A stretch of DNA of 64,000 nt from AP-15 sp963845735 (GTDB lineage Bacteria; Pseudomonadota; Alphaproteobacteria; ATCC43930; CGMCC-115725), in NCBI GenBank assembly GCA_963845735.1, contig CAWJTR010000016.1, forward strand, positions 32,098-96,097, given 5' to 3'. Positions 7,941 to 17,171 of the stretch are shown here, in pieces; position 1 is the stretch's first letter; every line of letters begins with the position of its first letter. Position numbers and translations under genes: made by a program. The notes beneath the pieces are model-generated. The model searched no databases. It was not told the DNA's origin and saw only the letters and a program-made list of their open reading frames with translations.

Positions 7941-10419
7941 ATGGGACCCATTCGCTCTTGGACCCGACCGTGGTTTTGGCGAGTAGTCTCGACCTTTTTC
8001 TTGGGACTTCTGCTGTTATGCCCGATGGGCGGCCGGGGTCACGGCGATACCGGAAGTGAAACGACGCCCCGGGCTGACGACTGGATTACCGTCAACAAGG
8101 ACTATTCCAGTCAGCGATACGTCGATCTGGATCAGATTACACCAAACAATGTGCACGGCCTCAAGGAGGTCTGCGAGATCGACCTCAACGAACCGTCATG
8201 GTTCAGCAGCGGCATCTTGAAGGTCGGGACGCACGCTCTACGTCACGACGCGGCGTATGACCTATGCCATCGACGGTGAGACCTGTGAGCTGCGCTGGCG
8301 CCACGTCGTCCACGACATCGTCAAAGTCGGCAACTTCGGGAGCTCGAACAATCGCGGGGTGGCTTATCTGGACGGCAAGCTCTTTCGTGGCACCGCCGAT
8401 GGGCGCCTTATTTCACTCGACGCAAAAACCGGCAAACAATTGTGGGAGGTTACCAACGGCGAGCAAGATAAAGCGGAATCGATCATTGCCGGCCCGATCG
8501 CCTGGAACGGCATGGTGTTCGTGGGGATTGCGACAGCCGATGCTGGGGTGCGCGGCCGGGTGATGGGCTTCGACGCCAAGACCGGCAAGGAGCTATGGCG
8601 CTTTTACACTGTCCCCGACGATTGTGGCGTCCCTCCCCTCTACAATCCTCCCCAATATTGTGGCGGCGCTTTTTGGACGAGCTTTTCGCTTGATCCGGCG
8701 ACCGGCGAGGTGTTCGCCCCGGTTTCCAATCCCTATCCCGATTGGACCGGCGATGTACGGCCCGGCGCCAACCTTTATACGAACGCTCTGCTTTCGCTTG
8801 ATTCCGCTACCGGCAAGCTCAATTGGTCTTATCAGGTTGTCGCTCACGACATTCACGATTGGGATCTCGGCACGCCGCCGGCCCTGTATGCTACCCCGAA
8901 CGGAAGAAACATGGCCGCGATAGCCGGCAAAGACGGAAATGTTTATGGCATCGACCGAGCTATCCATGTGCCGGTCTTCGTTACCGCCGGAACGACGCAG
9001 CAAAACGGCGGACCATTCGGCACGACGCCGGTGCGCGCCTGCCCCGGCGGGATCGGCGGCGCTCAGTTCAACAGCGCGGCCTATAGCCCGCAACTCGATA
9101 CTCTCTACGTCGGCATGAACGATTGGTGCTGGTATTTCTTCTTGCACGCCGATGCCAACAATCCGGCCGCGTTTGTCGGCGATGATGCCCCTGACTACAG
9201 TTTGGGCACGCCGCCGCGAGGCTGGATCACCGCACTCGACGGGCAAACCGGGAAGGTGTTGTGGCAGTACCATGCCGACGCGCAGGTTCAAGCTGGGACG
9301 GTGCCAACAAAAGGCGGCATCGTTTTCGGCGGCGACACGCTGGGCAACCTCCTGGCTTTGGATGCGTCGACCGGGACGGTGCTGAAGCGCATCGATGTGC
9401 ACGGCGCGCTCAACAATGGGCTGATCAGCTACGCGGTCGACGGCACGCAGTACGTCGCTGCCGAGGTCGGCGGAATCTCGTTGAATCCCCCCGGGATAAC
9501 CAGGCCGCTGCGGGTCGGCGGCCCGCTGCGAGTTGAAATCTTCGGGCTCTATGGCGGCGGCCAGCTAAAGATTGTGCAGGCCGATCGAGTGCCCCAGGAC
9601 GGAGCGACAGCCGAGGACAAGGGGTACAGTCTATTCCATGGACTTTGCTACGGCTGCCACGGATTTCCCGCCACTGGGGGATTTCAACTATCCCGTGTTG
9701 TTGCGGCAGTCCCAAATTCTGACCGACCCGAATCTACTCAAGAACCTGTTCGAGACCATTTCGCCGCCGATGCCGAAGCTGTACCCCGGGTTGCTGACTG
9801 ATGACGATGTCCGCTCGTTGGTCAGCTTCCTCCGCACGCTCAGCCTTCCGTTTCAACCGGGATACACTCTACCCACCTCTAAGGGTACGGAAGAATGGCC
9901 GAAAATATATTCGGTGTTGACCCACCCGCGCTGCATCAACTGCCATACTCTGGCCGCTGATCCGAGTAATCCCGACAATCGCTATCCGCGTCAGGCTAAC
10001 GACCGCCACCCACACTTCTTTGGTGTGACTGCCGGCGCGGATAATATGGGCCCGGACATCGAGCGGTGTTCGAGCTGCCACGGGTCGCAGAACAACGCTT
10101 TCACCGGCGCTCCGGGAGCATCGAACTGGGCGTTGGCGCCGCTCAGCATGGCTTGGGAATCGAGCCCGAACGTCGCGATGAGCGGCAATCAGTTATGCAC
10201 GCGTCTTAAAGGACCTATCACTGAACGGCGACCGCCCTCTAACCGGTGACCGCAGCCTGCTGGAGCACATCGAAACCGAGCATTTGGTGCAGTGGGCGTT
10301 TGCGCCGGGCACGCGGCTGGATGGTACGCCAAGAACAACGCCGCCGCTGAGCTATCCCGAGTTCGTTCGCAGCATTCACGACTTGGGCCAACGCTGGAGG
10401 CCCCTGCCCCGCACCGTAA
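7941..10419 (+). CDS. PQQ-dependent dehydrogenase fused to one monohaem and one dihaem cytochrome c domain (four frameshifts)
   Basis: A leader with a hydrophobic stretch (STFFLGLLLLCPMG) precedes an eight-bladed quinoprotein propeller (NNRGVAYLDGKLF, GRLISLDAKTGKQLW, FTPDDCG-like and AHDIHDWDLGTPP segments). Then come three haem sites: CYGCH at 9646-9660, CINCH at 9932-9946 and CSSCH at 10067-10081. The last two lie in a segment resembling the C-terminal dihaem part of isoquinoline 1-oxidoreductase-type proteins, ending TTWANAGGPCPAP at a TAA (10417-10419). Such enzymes oxidise alcohols or aldehydes in the periplasm. The frame shifts near 8225, 9665, 10205 and 10377. The DWD at 8857-8865 matches the DxD of lanthanide-type enzymes, while the usual vicinal Cys pair reads Ser-Ser. 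GAGGGAG precedes the ATG. Confidence 0.8.
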
Positions 10420-10430
10420 CGCGAGCGAGC

Positions 10431-11647
10431 TCAGCGGGCGACCGGGCCGGTGATGGCGGCGTAGACGAGTTGGCGGGAGAGGTAGCGGTAGTAGAGGCGG
10501 CGGTCGGGGGCTTGGGCGAGGAAGACGGCGACCAGGTCCTCGGCCGGGTCGATCCAGAAATAGGTGCCGGTGACGCCGCCCCAGAAATATTCGCCGACCG
10601 AGCCCGGCACCGGCGACATGCCGGGTGCGGTGCGCACCGCGAAACCGAGGCCAAAGCCGTAGCCCATCTCCGGCACCGGGGCCAAGGCGCCGAAGCGAGC
10701 GCGCGCGGTATCGCCATAGCCGACATTATCAGGCAGATGGTTCGAGGCCATGTGGCGGACCGTCTTTGGCGCCAATAGCCGGGTCCCGTCGAGCTCGCCG
10801 CCGTTCAGCAGCATCTGGCAGAAACCGCAGATAATCCGCGGCGGTCGAGACCAGCCCGCCGCCGCCCGAGGCCCAGCGATGCGGGCGGGTGACGTTGCGC
10901 ATCGGCGGCCTTGCGCCGGTCGCGGCGTCGGTCTGCGGCTCGGCCAGCCGGGCCGCGCGCTCGCCGGTCGCCTCGAAGGCGGTGTCCGCTCATGCCGAGC
11001 GGCCCGGTGATGCGCGCGGCGAAGAAATCGGCAAGGCTTTGGCCCGAAACCACTTCGACGACGCGGCCCAGCACATCGGTCGACATGCTGTATTCCCAGG
11101 TCGTCCCCGGCTCGAACATCAATGGCAGCTGGGAGAGCTTGGCGACGAGATCGGCGTTGGTCTGGTTCTCGTTCATCAGATCGGCGTCGCGCCAGATCAT
11201 CTGCACCGGTGAATCGCCGAACGCCGCATAGGTCAGCCCCGAGGTGTGGCGCAGCAGATCCTGCACGGTCATGGTCCGTCGGGCGCGCACCCGCTCGACG
11301 CCGACCGTGCGTTCCTTGAACTCCGGCAGATATTCGGCGACCGGGGCGGAGATCTGCAGGCTGCCCTCCTCGGCCAAGATCATCGCCGCGACCGAGGTCA
11401 AGGGCTTGGTCATCGAGGCGACGCGGAAGATCGCGTCATCGGTCATCGGCGCCTGCGCCTCGCGGTCGCGCCAGCCAAAGGCCTCGGCGAACCCGATCCG
11501 CCCGCCGCGCGCGATCAGCATGACCGCGCCGGGGATCAGCCGGCGCTCGACATCATGCCGCAAGGTTGCCTTGATCCGCTCCAGCCGTTCAGGCGACAGG
11601 CCGATATCCTCCGGGCGCTCGGCCATCGGCAGTCCCAATCCGCTCAT
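10431..11647 (-). CDS. Serine hydrolase, class C beta-lactamase/EstB family (two frameshifts)
   Basis: A beta-lactamase-fold hydrolase of about 405 residues. The catalytic SMTK (S-x-x-K) lies about 80 residues in, a YSMS motif fills the Y-x-N position, and the WGGVTGTYFWIDP segment lies where KTG/HxG is expected. Family members are esterases, peptidases or lactamases, and no leader is visible, so a cytoplasmic esterase is likely. The frame shifts near 10985 and again near 10815. It ends 12 bp from the PQQ dehydrogenase, convergent with it. It is divergent from the aldolase gene. Confidence 0.8.
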
Positions 11648-11711
11648 CTCTTGCCTCCCTCACAGCGAGCCGCTACTCCCGGCATCGTACCGACGAGAAA
11701 AGGGGATGGAA

Positions 11712-12525
11712 ATGCCCGCACCCGGCGACGCCATGCTGACCAACCCGGTCAAGGAGCGGATGAAGGCCGGCGAGGTCGCGCTCGGCCTCAATGTGCGCAT
11801 CGCGCGCTCCGGCGACATCGCCCGCATCGCCAAGACCACCGGTCACGATTTCATCTTTATCGACGTCCAGCATTCGCTGTTCTCGCTGGAGACGATCGGC
11901 CATATCGCCCAGGCCGCACTCGGCTGCGGCGTGGCGCCCTTGGCGCGGGTGCGCAGCTGCGGCGATCCCGATACCTCGCTGTCTGCTCGACAACGGCGTC
12001 ACCGGGATCGTCTTTCCCGACGTCAACAATGCGGCCGACGCCAAGCGCGGGGTCGACGCCGCCAAATTCGCGCCGATCGGCAAGCGCTCGGTCAGCGGCG
12101 GCTATCCGGTCTTCGACTACCGCGCGGTGCCGGTCGGCGACAGCATGCGGATGCTGAACGACGCGACCCTTATCGTCTGCATGATCGAGACGCGCGAGGG
12201 GCTCGCCAATATCGAGGAGATCGCCGCGGTCGACGGCGTCGACGTGATCCATATCGGCAGCAACGATTTGCTGACCGCCTTGGGCAAGCCCGGCCGGTTC
12301 GACGATCCCGAAATATTTTCGGCGATCGACCGCGCCATCGCCGCGGCCAAGGCGCACGGCAAATTCGCCGGTCTCGGCGGGATGCGCAATGTCGAGCGCC
12401 AAGTCGAGCTGATCCGCAAAGGCGTACGCTTTGTGACGACGCAGACCGATCTCGGGTTTCTGCTGGCGGCGGCCTCGCGCTGGACCGGCGATTTGCGCGC
12501 CGCGCTGGCGCAGCCCGCCCGCTAG
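11712..12525 (+). CDS. HpcH/HpaI aldolase family protein (one frameshift)
   Basis: A class II, metal-dependent aldolase of the 2,4-dihydroxyhept-2-ene-dioate or 2-keto-3-deoxyglucarate type. FIFIDVQHSLFSLETI, GVTGIVFPDVNNAADA, CMIETREGLANIEEI and DVIHIGSNDL carry the family's barrel strands and metal ligands (E and D). The length is about 270 residues, typical. The frame shifts near 11985. Two ATGs are possible: 11706 abuts an AGGGG and 11712 follows it by 6 bases, so 11712 is used. Its TAG shares the four bases CTAG with the stop of the convergent membrane protein gene. Confidence 0.8.
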
Positions 12526-13421
12526 AGCGCCGGCCACAGCCCGAAGATCAGCCCGACCAGGACGATAACGGCGCCGCTCAGCACCTCGCCGTAGCGCTCG
12601 AATGCGCCAAGCCGCAGGCGGTGCAGCCCCGCGGTCGCGTGGACGCACAGTAAGACATAGGTCGAGATCGTGCTGAGGGCGAATACGGCGGCCATCGGTA
12701 TGATCAGCCCGACCCCATATTTTGCCGCCGCGAAAAATGCCGGGATGCCCTCGACCATCGGCGACGAGCCGAGGATCAGCAGCAAGGCGGTGCGCGCGGT
12801 CGTTTTGTGGCGGTGAATGTGCAATGGCGGGTCGGCCGCGAACCCGGCAAGGACAGGGTGGGCGGTCGCCGGAAAATGGTCGTGCCAATGGGTATGGGCG
12901 GCGGCGCTGCCGTGCCGATGGATGTGGACGTGGCGGGTCAGCAGCGCGGCGTCGCCGCGCAGCGGGGCGTAGAGCCGGTCGTCCGCCGGCGCCAGCTGAT
13001 GCTCGTGCGGAAATGGGGCGTCGTGCGGGTGGGGGTGCTGATGATGGCCGTGCTCGTCGATCGGGTCGTGCGCATGGCTGTGACGATGCCCGTGCCCGCC
13101 CGTCGGATGCAGCTCGCGCCAGGCCGAAAACGCGACCCAGCCGCCGAACCCGATCAAGGCGATGCCGGAAGCCGCATCGACGAACTGGCCGAAGCGTTGA
13201 GCGACAGCGACGCCGGCCGCCCAGACCGCCAAGCCAATCGCCAAGGTCGACAGAACATGCCCGGTCCCGGCTTGCAATGCCGCCCGCGCGGTCTCGGCTC
13301 TCGACCAGCCGCGCTCCCGCGCAATCAGCGCGATCGGGAGCCAATGGTCGGGTACGATCGTGTGCAATACGCCGACTGCGGCGACCGCGCCGACCAGCAG
13401 CAGTCCCGTGCCTTGGATCAT
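12522..13421 (-). CDS. Histidine-rich NicO/RcnA-like membrane protein, putative metal transporter
   Basis: A 299-residue membrane protein with about six hydrophobic segments. The N-terminal LHTIVPDHWLPIALIARERG resembles the H-x4-DH signature of NicO-type nickel/cobalt permeases, and a second GSSPMVEGIPAFF motif opens the C-terminal half. Between them lies a soluble loop of about 100 residues with some 26 histidines in HxH and HPHPH arrays, as in metal-binding loops of RcnA. The ATG overlaps the stop of the XRE regulator gene (ATGA), so the two are translationally coupled. The metal and the direction of transport cannot be told from sequence. A TauE/SafE-like exporter is the alternative. Confidence 0.72.
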   Translation of the reverse strand: MIQGTGLLLVGAVAAVGVLHTIVPDHWLPIALIARERGWSRAETARAALQAGTGHVLSTLAIGLAVWAAGVAVAQRFGQFVDAASGIALIGFGGWVAFSAWRELHPTGGHGHRHSHAHDPIDEHGHHQHPHPHDAPFPHEHQLAPADDRLYAPLRGDAALLTRHVHIHRHGSAAAHTHWHDHFPATAHPVLAGFAADPPLHIHRHKTTARTALLLILGSSPMVEGIPAFFAAAKYGVGLIIPMAAVFALSTISTYVLLCVHATAGLHRLRLGAFERYGEVLSGAVIVLVGLIFGLWPAL

Positions 13422-13756
13422 TCGTCTTCCCCATGGTCATGCCGGTGAGCGGGATCGAGATGGCTGTGGGGATGCGAATGGCGGGTGCCGTCGGCGTGAA
13501 TGTGCTCGTGCTCGTGAAAGACGATTTCGAGCCGCCGGCCAAAGGCGTCGGCGATGCGGCACAAGGTCTTGAGGCTCGGGACGTGATCGCCGCGCTCGAG
13601 ACGCGAGATCATCGACTCGGTCATGTTGAGCCGCTGCGCCAGCGCTCTTTGCGTCTGACCAGTGCTGGCGCGCAACTCCAACAGCTTTCGCGCACACTGG
13701 GCGGCGATCGTTGTGCTGTCGTTGGCGGCGAGCCGGTCGGAGGGCATGGGTTTCAT
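13418..13756 (-). CDS. XRE-family transcriptional regulator with a C-terminal histidine-rich tail
   Basis: A 112-residue protein. Residues about 15-76 form a lambda-Cro/Xre helix-turn-helix (LNMTESMISRLERGDHVPS). The last 32 residues contain 11 histidines in HEHEHIH, HSHPHSH and HRHDH arrays, a likely site for Ni, Co, Zn or Cu. The ATG at 13756 has AAGG 7 bases upstream; an in-frame TTG at 13771 is less likely. The stop overlaps the ATG of the His-rich membrane protein. A 40-bp dyad over the promoter suggests autoregulation. A metal-sensing repressor of the coupled transporter is inferred from architecture, not shown. Confidence 0.8.
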   Translation of the reverse strand: MKPMPSDRLAANDSTTIAAQCARKLLELRASTGQTQRALAQRLNMTESMISRLERGDHVPSLKTLCRIADAFGRRLEIVFHEHEHIHADGTRHSHPHSHLDPAHRHDHGEDE

Positions 13757-13763
13757 CACGGAC

Positions 13764-13803
13764 CTTCGCAAGAATGCTAAGTTTTCTTAGCAAATTTGCG
13801 AAG
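13764..13803. promoter_or_regulatory. 40-bp two-tier dyad over the XRE-transporter promoter, candidate operator
   Basis: The inner dyad is TGCTAAG-TTTT-CTTAGCA (13775-13792). The outer arms are CTTCGCAA (13764-13771) and TTGCGAAG (13796-13803). Both share the exact centre 13783.5, so 15 of 18 arm positions pair. On the minus strand a TTGACG -35 (13807-13812) and a TAAGAA -10 (13784-13789), 17 bp apart, place the -10 in the middle of the dyad. The left arm reaches the ribosome-binding site. Binding here would shut both the promoter and translation start. Confidence 0.65.
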
Positions 13804-13884
13804 CCTCGTCAATGGATCACGCGAGGCCGATCTCCGGAGAAACCTAATGGTGCGAAGTTGACATTTGGTACCCATGCCTCTTTT

Positions 13885-13954
13885 CGTCATGCCCGCGCAA
13901 GCGGGCACCAGAGAACGGACACGCTTACGCCTGGCCCCGCTTCGCGGGGGTGAC
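13885..13954. repeat. REP-like paired palindromes
   Basis: Two hairpins, GCCCGC-GCAA-GCGGGC and CCCCGC-TTC-GCGGGG, are flanked by GTCAT and GTGAC. This is the format of the short extragenic palindromes scattered through many alphaproteobacterial genomes. A related element occurs at 39284-39360. Confidence 0.55.
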
Positions 13955-14052
13955 AAACGGATGGCCAATGGGAATATCTGTTTTGTTCATCCACCGCACG
14001 TCAGGCCGGGCGCGCGGCCTGATCAAGCGCTCGAGCAGGCATTCGACACGGT

Positions 14053-15030
14053 TCAGAAGAACAGCTTTTCGTTCTGAAGCCCGTCATAGAGATGGGCCAC
14101 GTATTCGCCGTAGCCGTTCCATTTCAAGGTCGGCACGCGCTCGTCGGTGCCGAGCACGCGTTCGGTTGCCTGGCTCCAGCGCGGGTGCGGCACCTCGGGG
14201 TTGACGTTCGCCCAGAAGCCGTATTCGTCGCCCTGCACGGTCTCCCAGAACGATACCGGCTGCTTGTCGGTGAATGAGACGCGCACGATCGACTTCGCCG
14301 ATTTAAACCCGTATTTCCACGGCAATGCCAGACGCAGCGGGGCTCCGTCCTGCTTGGGCACCGGCTTGCCGTACATGCCGGTCACAAAAAACGCGAGTTC
14401 GTTGCGGGCTTCGGCCACGGTGAGGCCCTCGATATAGGGCCAGGGATACCAGAACTGCTTCTGGCCGGGCGCCTCCGCGGGGTCGAGAAACGTTTCCATC
14501 CGGACATATTTGGCCGAACCCAACGGTTTGGCGAAATCGACGAAGGCGGCCATCGCAAAGCCGCTCCACGGCACCGCCATCGACCATGCCTCGACGCAGC
14601 GGTGGCGATAGAGCCGCTCTTCGAGCGGCATCTTCTTTAGGAGATCGTCGATGCCGACCGTCATCTCCTTTTCGACCATTCCGTCGATCTTGATTGTCCA
14701 CGGGCGGATCTTTAGCTGCTGGGCGTCATCGGCGATCGACTTATCCGAGCCGTATTCATAGAAGTTATTGTAGTTTTCGGAATATTTCGCGTCGGTAATC
14801 GGCCGGTCGAGCGTATATCGCGGGTTGCGCTTGAACGGATAGAGCCCGGCCGAAGGATCTTCCTCGGTCGCCTGCGCCGCGATCGCCGTCATCAGCCCGG
14901 GCGCCAGCCCAGGGACCAATATCGACCCCAGCCCCATCGCCTTCAGCAATGCTCTGCGCCCGAGATACACCGTCTCCGGAGTGGCTTGGCTCTCGGGAAG
15001 CTCCCACCCCTTTTTGCGCCGGATCAGCAT
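14053..15030 (-). CDS. msrP: Protein-methionine-sulfoxide reductase catalytic subunit MsrP (YedY)
   Basis: A periplasmic molybdoenzyme that repairs oxidised methionines in envelope proteins. It has 325 residues and an intact frame. A Tat-type leader contains LGRRALLKAMG followed by a hydrophobic run. RHRCVEAWSMAVPWSG holds the molybdenum-ligating Cys of the YedY family, and the C-terminus carries KYGFKSAKSIVRVSF and the HPRWSQATER segment. The usual membrane partner MsrQ is not adjacent, so it must be elsewhere or replaced. The ATG at 15030 follows a GAGAG. The gene is followed by a short hairpin at its own 3' end. Confidence 0.92.
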   Translation of the reverse strand: MLIRRKKGWELPESQATPETVYLGRRALLKAMGLGSILVPGLAPGLMTAIAAQATEEDPSAGLYPFKRNPRYTLDRPITDAKYSENYNNFYEYGSDKSIADDAQQLKIRPWTIKIDGMVEKEMTVGIDDLLKKMPLEERLYRHRCVEAWSMAVPWSGFAMAAFVDFAKPLGSAKYVRMETFLDPAEAPGQKQFWYPWPYIEGLTVAEARNELAFFVTGMYGKPVPKQDGAPLRLALPWKYGFKSAKSIVRVSFTDKQPVSFWETVQGDEYGFWANVNPEVPHPRWSQATERVLGTDERVPTLKWNGYGEYVAHLYDGLQNEKLFF

Positions 15031-15128
15031 TGCCGCACTCTCACATCGTTGCGATCCATAATCTGGAGCGCCGACACTCGGCTCCAAGTCACGGTTTCGC
15101 GAGCGGCAACACGCCGCCCTCTGGGGTA

Positions 15129-17171
15129 CTACTGCGCCGCGTCGGCGGTGCGCGAGGCCAGCACCTTTTCCGCCGGCCTTCCGGTCAGCTCCTGCATATG
15201 GTCGAAACGATGGGCGAAGCTGCCGACCCCCATTGTCAGCGAACGCAGCTCGACGATCAGATCGTGCAATTCGTTTTGCGGCATATGGGCGCTGACCACA
15301 TCCCAGCCGGGCCAGCCTTCCTTGGCGTCGTAGCCGAGGATCTGGCCGCGGCGGCCGGAGACCAGCCGCTGAACCCGCGCGGTAAAGGCGTTGGGGACCG
15401 AGATCTCGACTGAATCGATCGGTTCGAGCAGCATCGGCTCGCATTTCGGCAGCGCTTCCTGGACCCCCTGCCGGCCCGCGGTATGGAACGCCTGGTCCGA
15501 GCTGTCGACGGCGTGGAACTGGCCGGTGATCAGTGTGACCGCGACATCGACGACCGGGAAGCCGAGCGGACCGCGGTGCAACGCCTCGACCACGCCTTCC
15601 TCGACCGCCGGGATGTAGTTGCGCGGGATCGCGCCGCCGACGACGCTGTCGGTGAAGGTAAAGCCCGAGCCGCGCGGCAATGCCTTGACCTCGATCGTCA
15701 CATCCGCGAACTGCCCGTGGCCGCCGCTCTGCCGCTTGAAGCGCGAATGCTGCTGGGTCCCGTGCCGGATCGTCTCCTTATAGGGCACCGCGGCCGGGCG
15801 GCCGTTGACCGCGAGGTTGTGGCGGTTGCGCAGGCGGTCCATCGCGATCTGCAGGTGGATATCGCCTTGTCCCCACAGCACCATCTCTTGGGTATCGGCG
15901 TTCTGGTCGAGTTCGAGGGTCGGATCCTCCTCGACCAGCTTGCCGATGGCGCCGGTCAATTTGACGTCGTCGGCGCGCTTCTCCGAGGTGATCGCGAGGC
16001 CGAAGACCGGCTGCGGACGCTCGGGCCGCGGCAACGGGTCGGCCTTCCCCGAGGGGGTCAGCACGACACCGGTCGCGATGTCCTCCATGCGGGTCAGCCC
16101 GACCACCTCGCCGGCTTGCGCCGAGGCGAGCTTTTCGTGCTGCCCGCCGGTCACCCGCAACAGCCCGGCGACGCGGGTGCCGTTCAGCACCATGCCCTCG
16201 GTGATCGTCCCGCGCCAGACCCGCACCAGGGACAGCTTGCCGGTATGCGGCAGGTGATAGGTTTTGATCACCTGGGCCAGCGGCTCGCCCTCGGCGGCGA
16301 TCCCGAGGCGCGCCGCGGTTTCCTGCGGCGAAGGCGCCTCGTGACGCAGCGCCTTCCACAGCCGGCGGACGCCGTAATCAGCCAGCCCCGAGCCGAGAAA
16401 CACCGGCACGACCTGCGCCCCTTTGAGGGTCTGGGTCAGATGCCGGTATATTTCCTCCTTCGGCGGTTCGACCTCTTCGAGCAATTGTTCGAGCAAGGTA
16501 TCGTCGAAATCGGCGAGCTTCTCGATCAGACCGTTGCGGGTCTCCCGTTCCTGGTCCCAGAACCCGTCCGGCAACGGTATCAGATCGGACGCCTGGCCCG
16601 GACGATAGCGGTAGGCGCGCTCGCTGACCAAATCGACATAGCCGGTGATCTCGCTCTCGGCGCCGCGCAACGGCACCTGGCGCAGCACGAGCGGCCGGCT
16701 CGACACCGATTGCAACGCCGCCAGCACGTCCCGCACCCGCGCGTTCGCGTTGTCCATCTTGTTGATGAAGATCATGTGCGGGATCGAGTGCTGGTCGAGA
16801 AAGCGCAGCAGCGAGCTGATCGTCAGCGCGCGTTCGACCTCGGGCTCGACGACGACGACGGCGACATCGCTGGCCAGCAGCGCCCCTTGCGCCTCGTAGA
16901 GCAGCTCGACCGAGCCCGGGCAGTCGAGGATCGTCCACGGGTCGCCGAGAAAGTTGGCGCTGGCGACATTGAGCTCGGTCGACATCTGCCGGGCCCGCGC
17001 CTCCGGGGCATGGTCGCCGACCGAATTCCCGTCGCGCACGCTGCCCCGCCGGCCGGTCGAACCGGCCGCGAACAGCAGGGCTTCGAGCAGGGTCGTCTTG
17101 CCCGACAGGTATGGACCGATCAGAGCGGCGCAGCGCGGGGCTGCGGGTGCATTCGCGGACGTATTCGCCAT
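15129..17171 (-). CDS. Elongation factor G-like GTPase (EF-G paralogue)
   Basis: 680 residues, intact, with all five EF-G-type domains: GTPase 1-270, domain II about 280-370, III-V to the end (GGHGQFADVTIEV and GRRGQILGYDAKEG are typical of domains IV and V). The G1 loop reads GPYLSGKTTL instead of AHxDAGKTT, G3 is DCPGS instead of DTPGH, and G4 is NKMD. These changes mark the 'EF-G-like' paralogue found beside a normal EF-G in many alphaproteobacteria. It probably acts on the ribosome under special conditions, but its role is not established. It lies 98 bp from msrP on the same strand. Confidence 0.88.
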   Translation of the reverse strand: MANTSANAPAAPRCAALIGPYLSGKTTLLEALLFAAGSTGRRGSVRDGNSVGDHAPEARARQMSTELNVASANFLGDPWTILDCPGSVELLYEAQGALLASDVAVVVVEPEVERALTISSLLRFLDQHSIPHMIFINKMDNANARVRDVLAALQSVSSRPLVLRQVPLRGAESEITGYVDLVSERAYRYRPGQASDLIPLPDGFWDQERETRNGLIEKLADFDDTLLEQLLEEVEPPKEEIYRHLTQTLKGAQVVPVFLGSGLADYGVRRLWKALRHEAPSPQETAARLGIAAEGEPLAQVIKTYHLPHTGKLSLVRVWRGTITEGMVLNGTRVAGLLRVTGGQHEKLASAQAGEVVGLTRMEDIATGVVLTPSGKADPLPRPERPQPVFGLAITSEKRADDVKLTGAIGKLVEEDPTLELDQNADTQEMVLWGQGDIHLQIAMDRLRNRHNLAVNGRPAAVPYKETIRHGTQQHSRFKRQSGGHGQFADVTIEVKALPRGSGFTFTDSVVGGAIPRNYIPAVEEGVVEALHRGPLGFPVVDVAVTLITGQFHAVDSSDQAFHTAGRQGVQEALPKCEPMLLEPIDSVEISVPNAFTARVQRLVSGRRGQILGYDAKEGWPGWDVVSAHMPQNELHDLIVELRSLTMGVGSFAHRFDHMQELTGRPAEKVLASRTADAAQ

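Noticed and set aside
7514..7951. A 145-codon minus-strand frame before the PQQ gene
   Set aside because: No domain, no ribosome site, and it covers the CRP-like dyad and promoter region.
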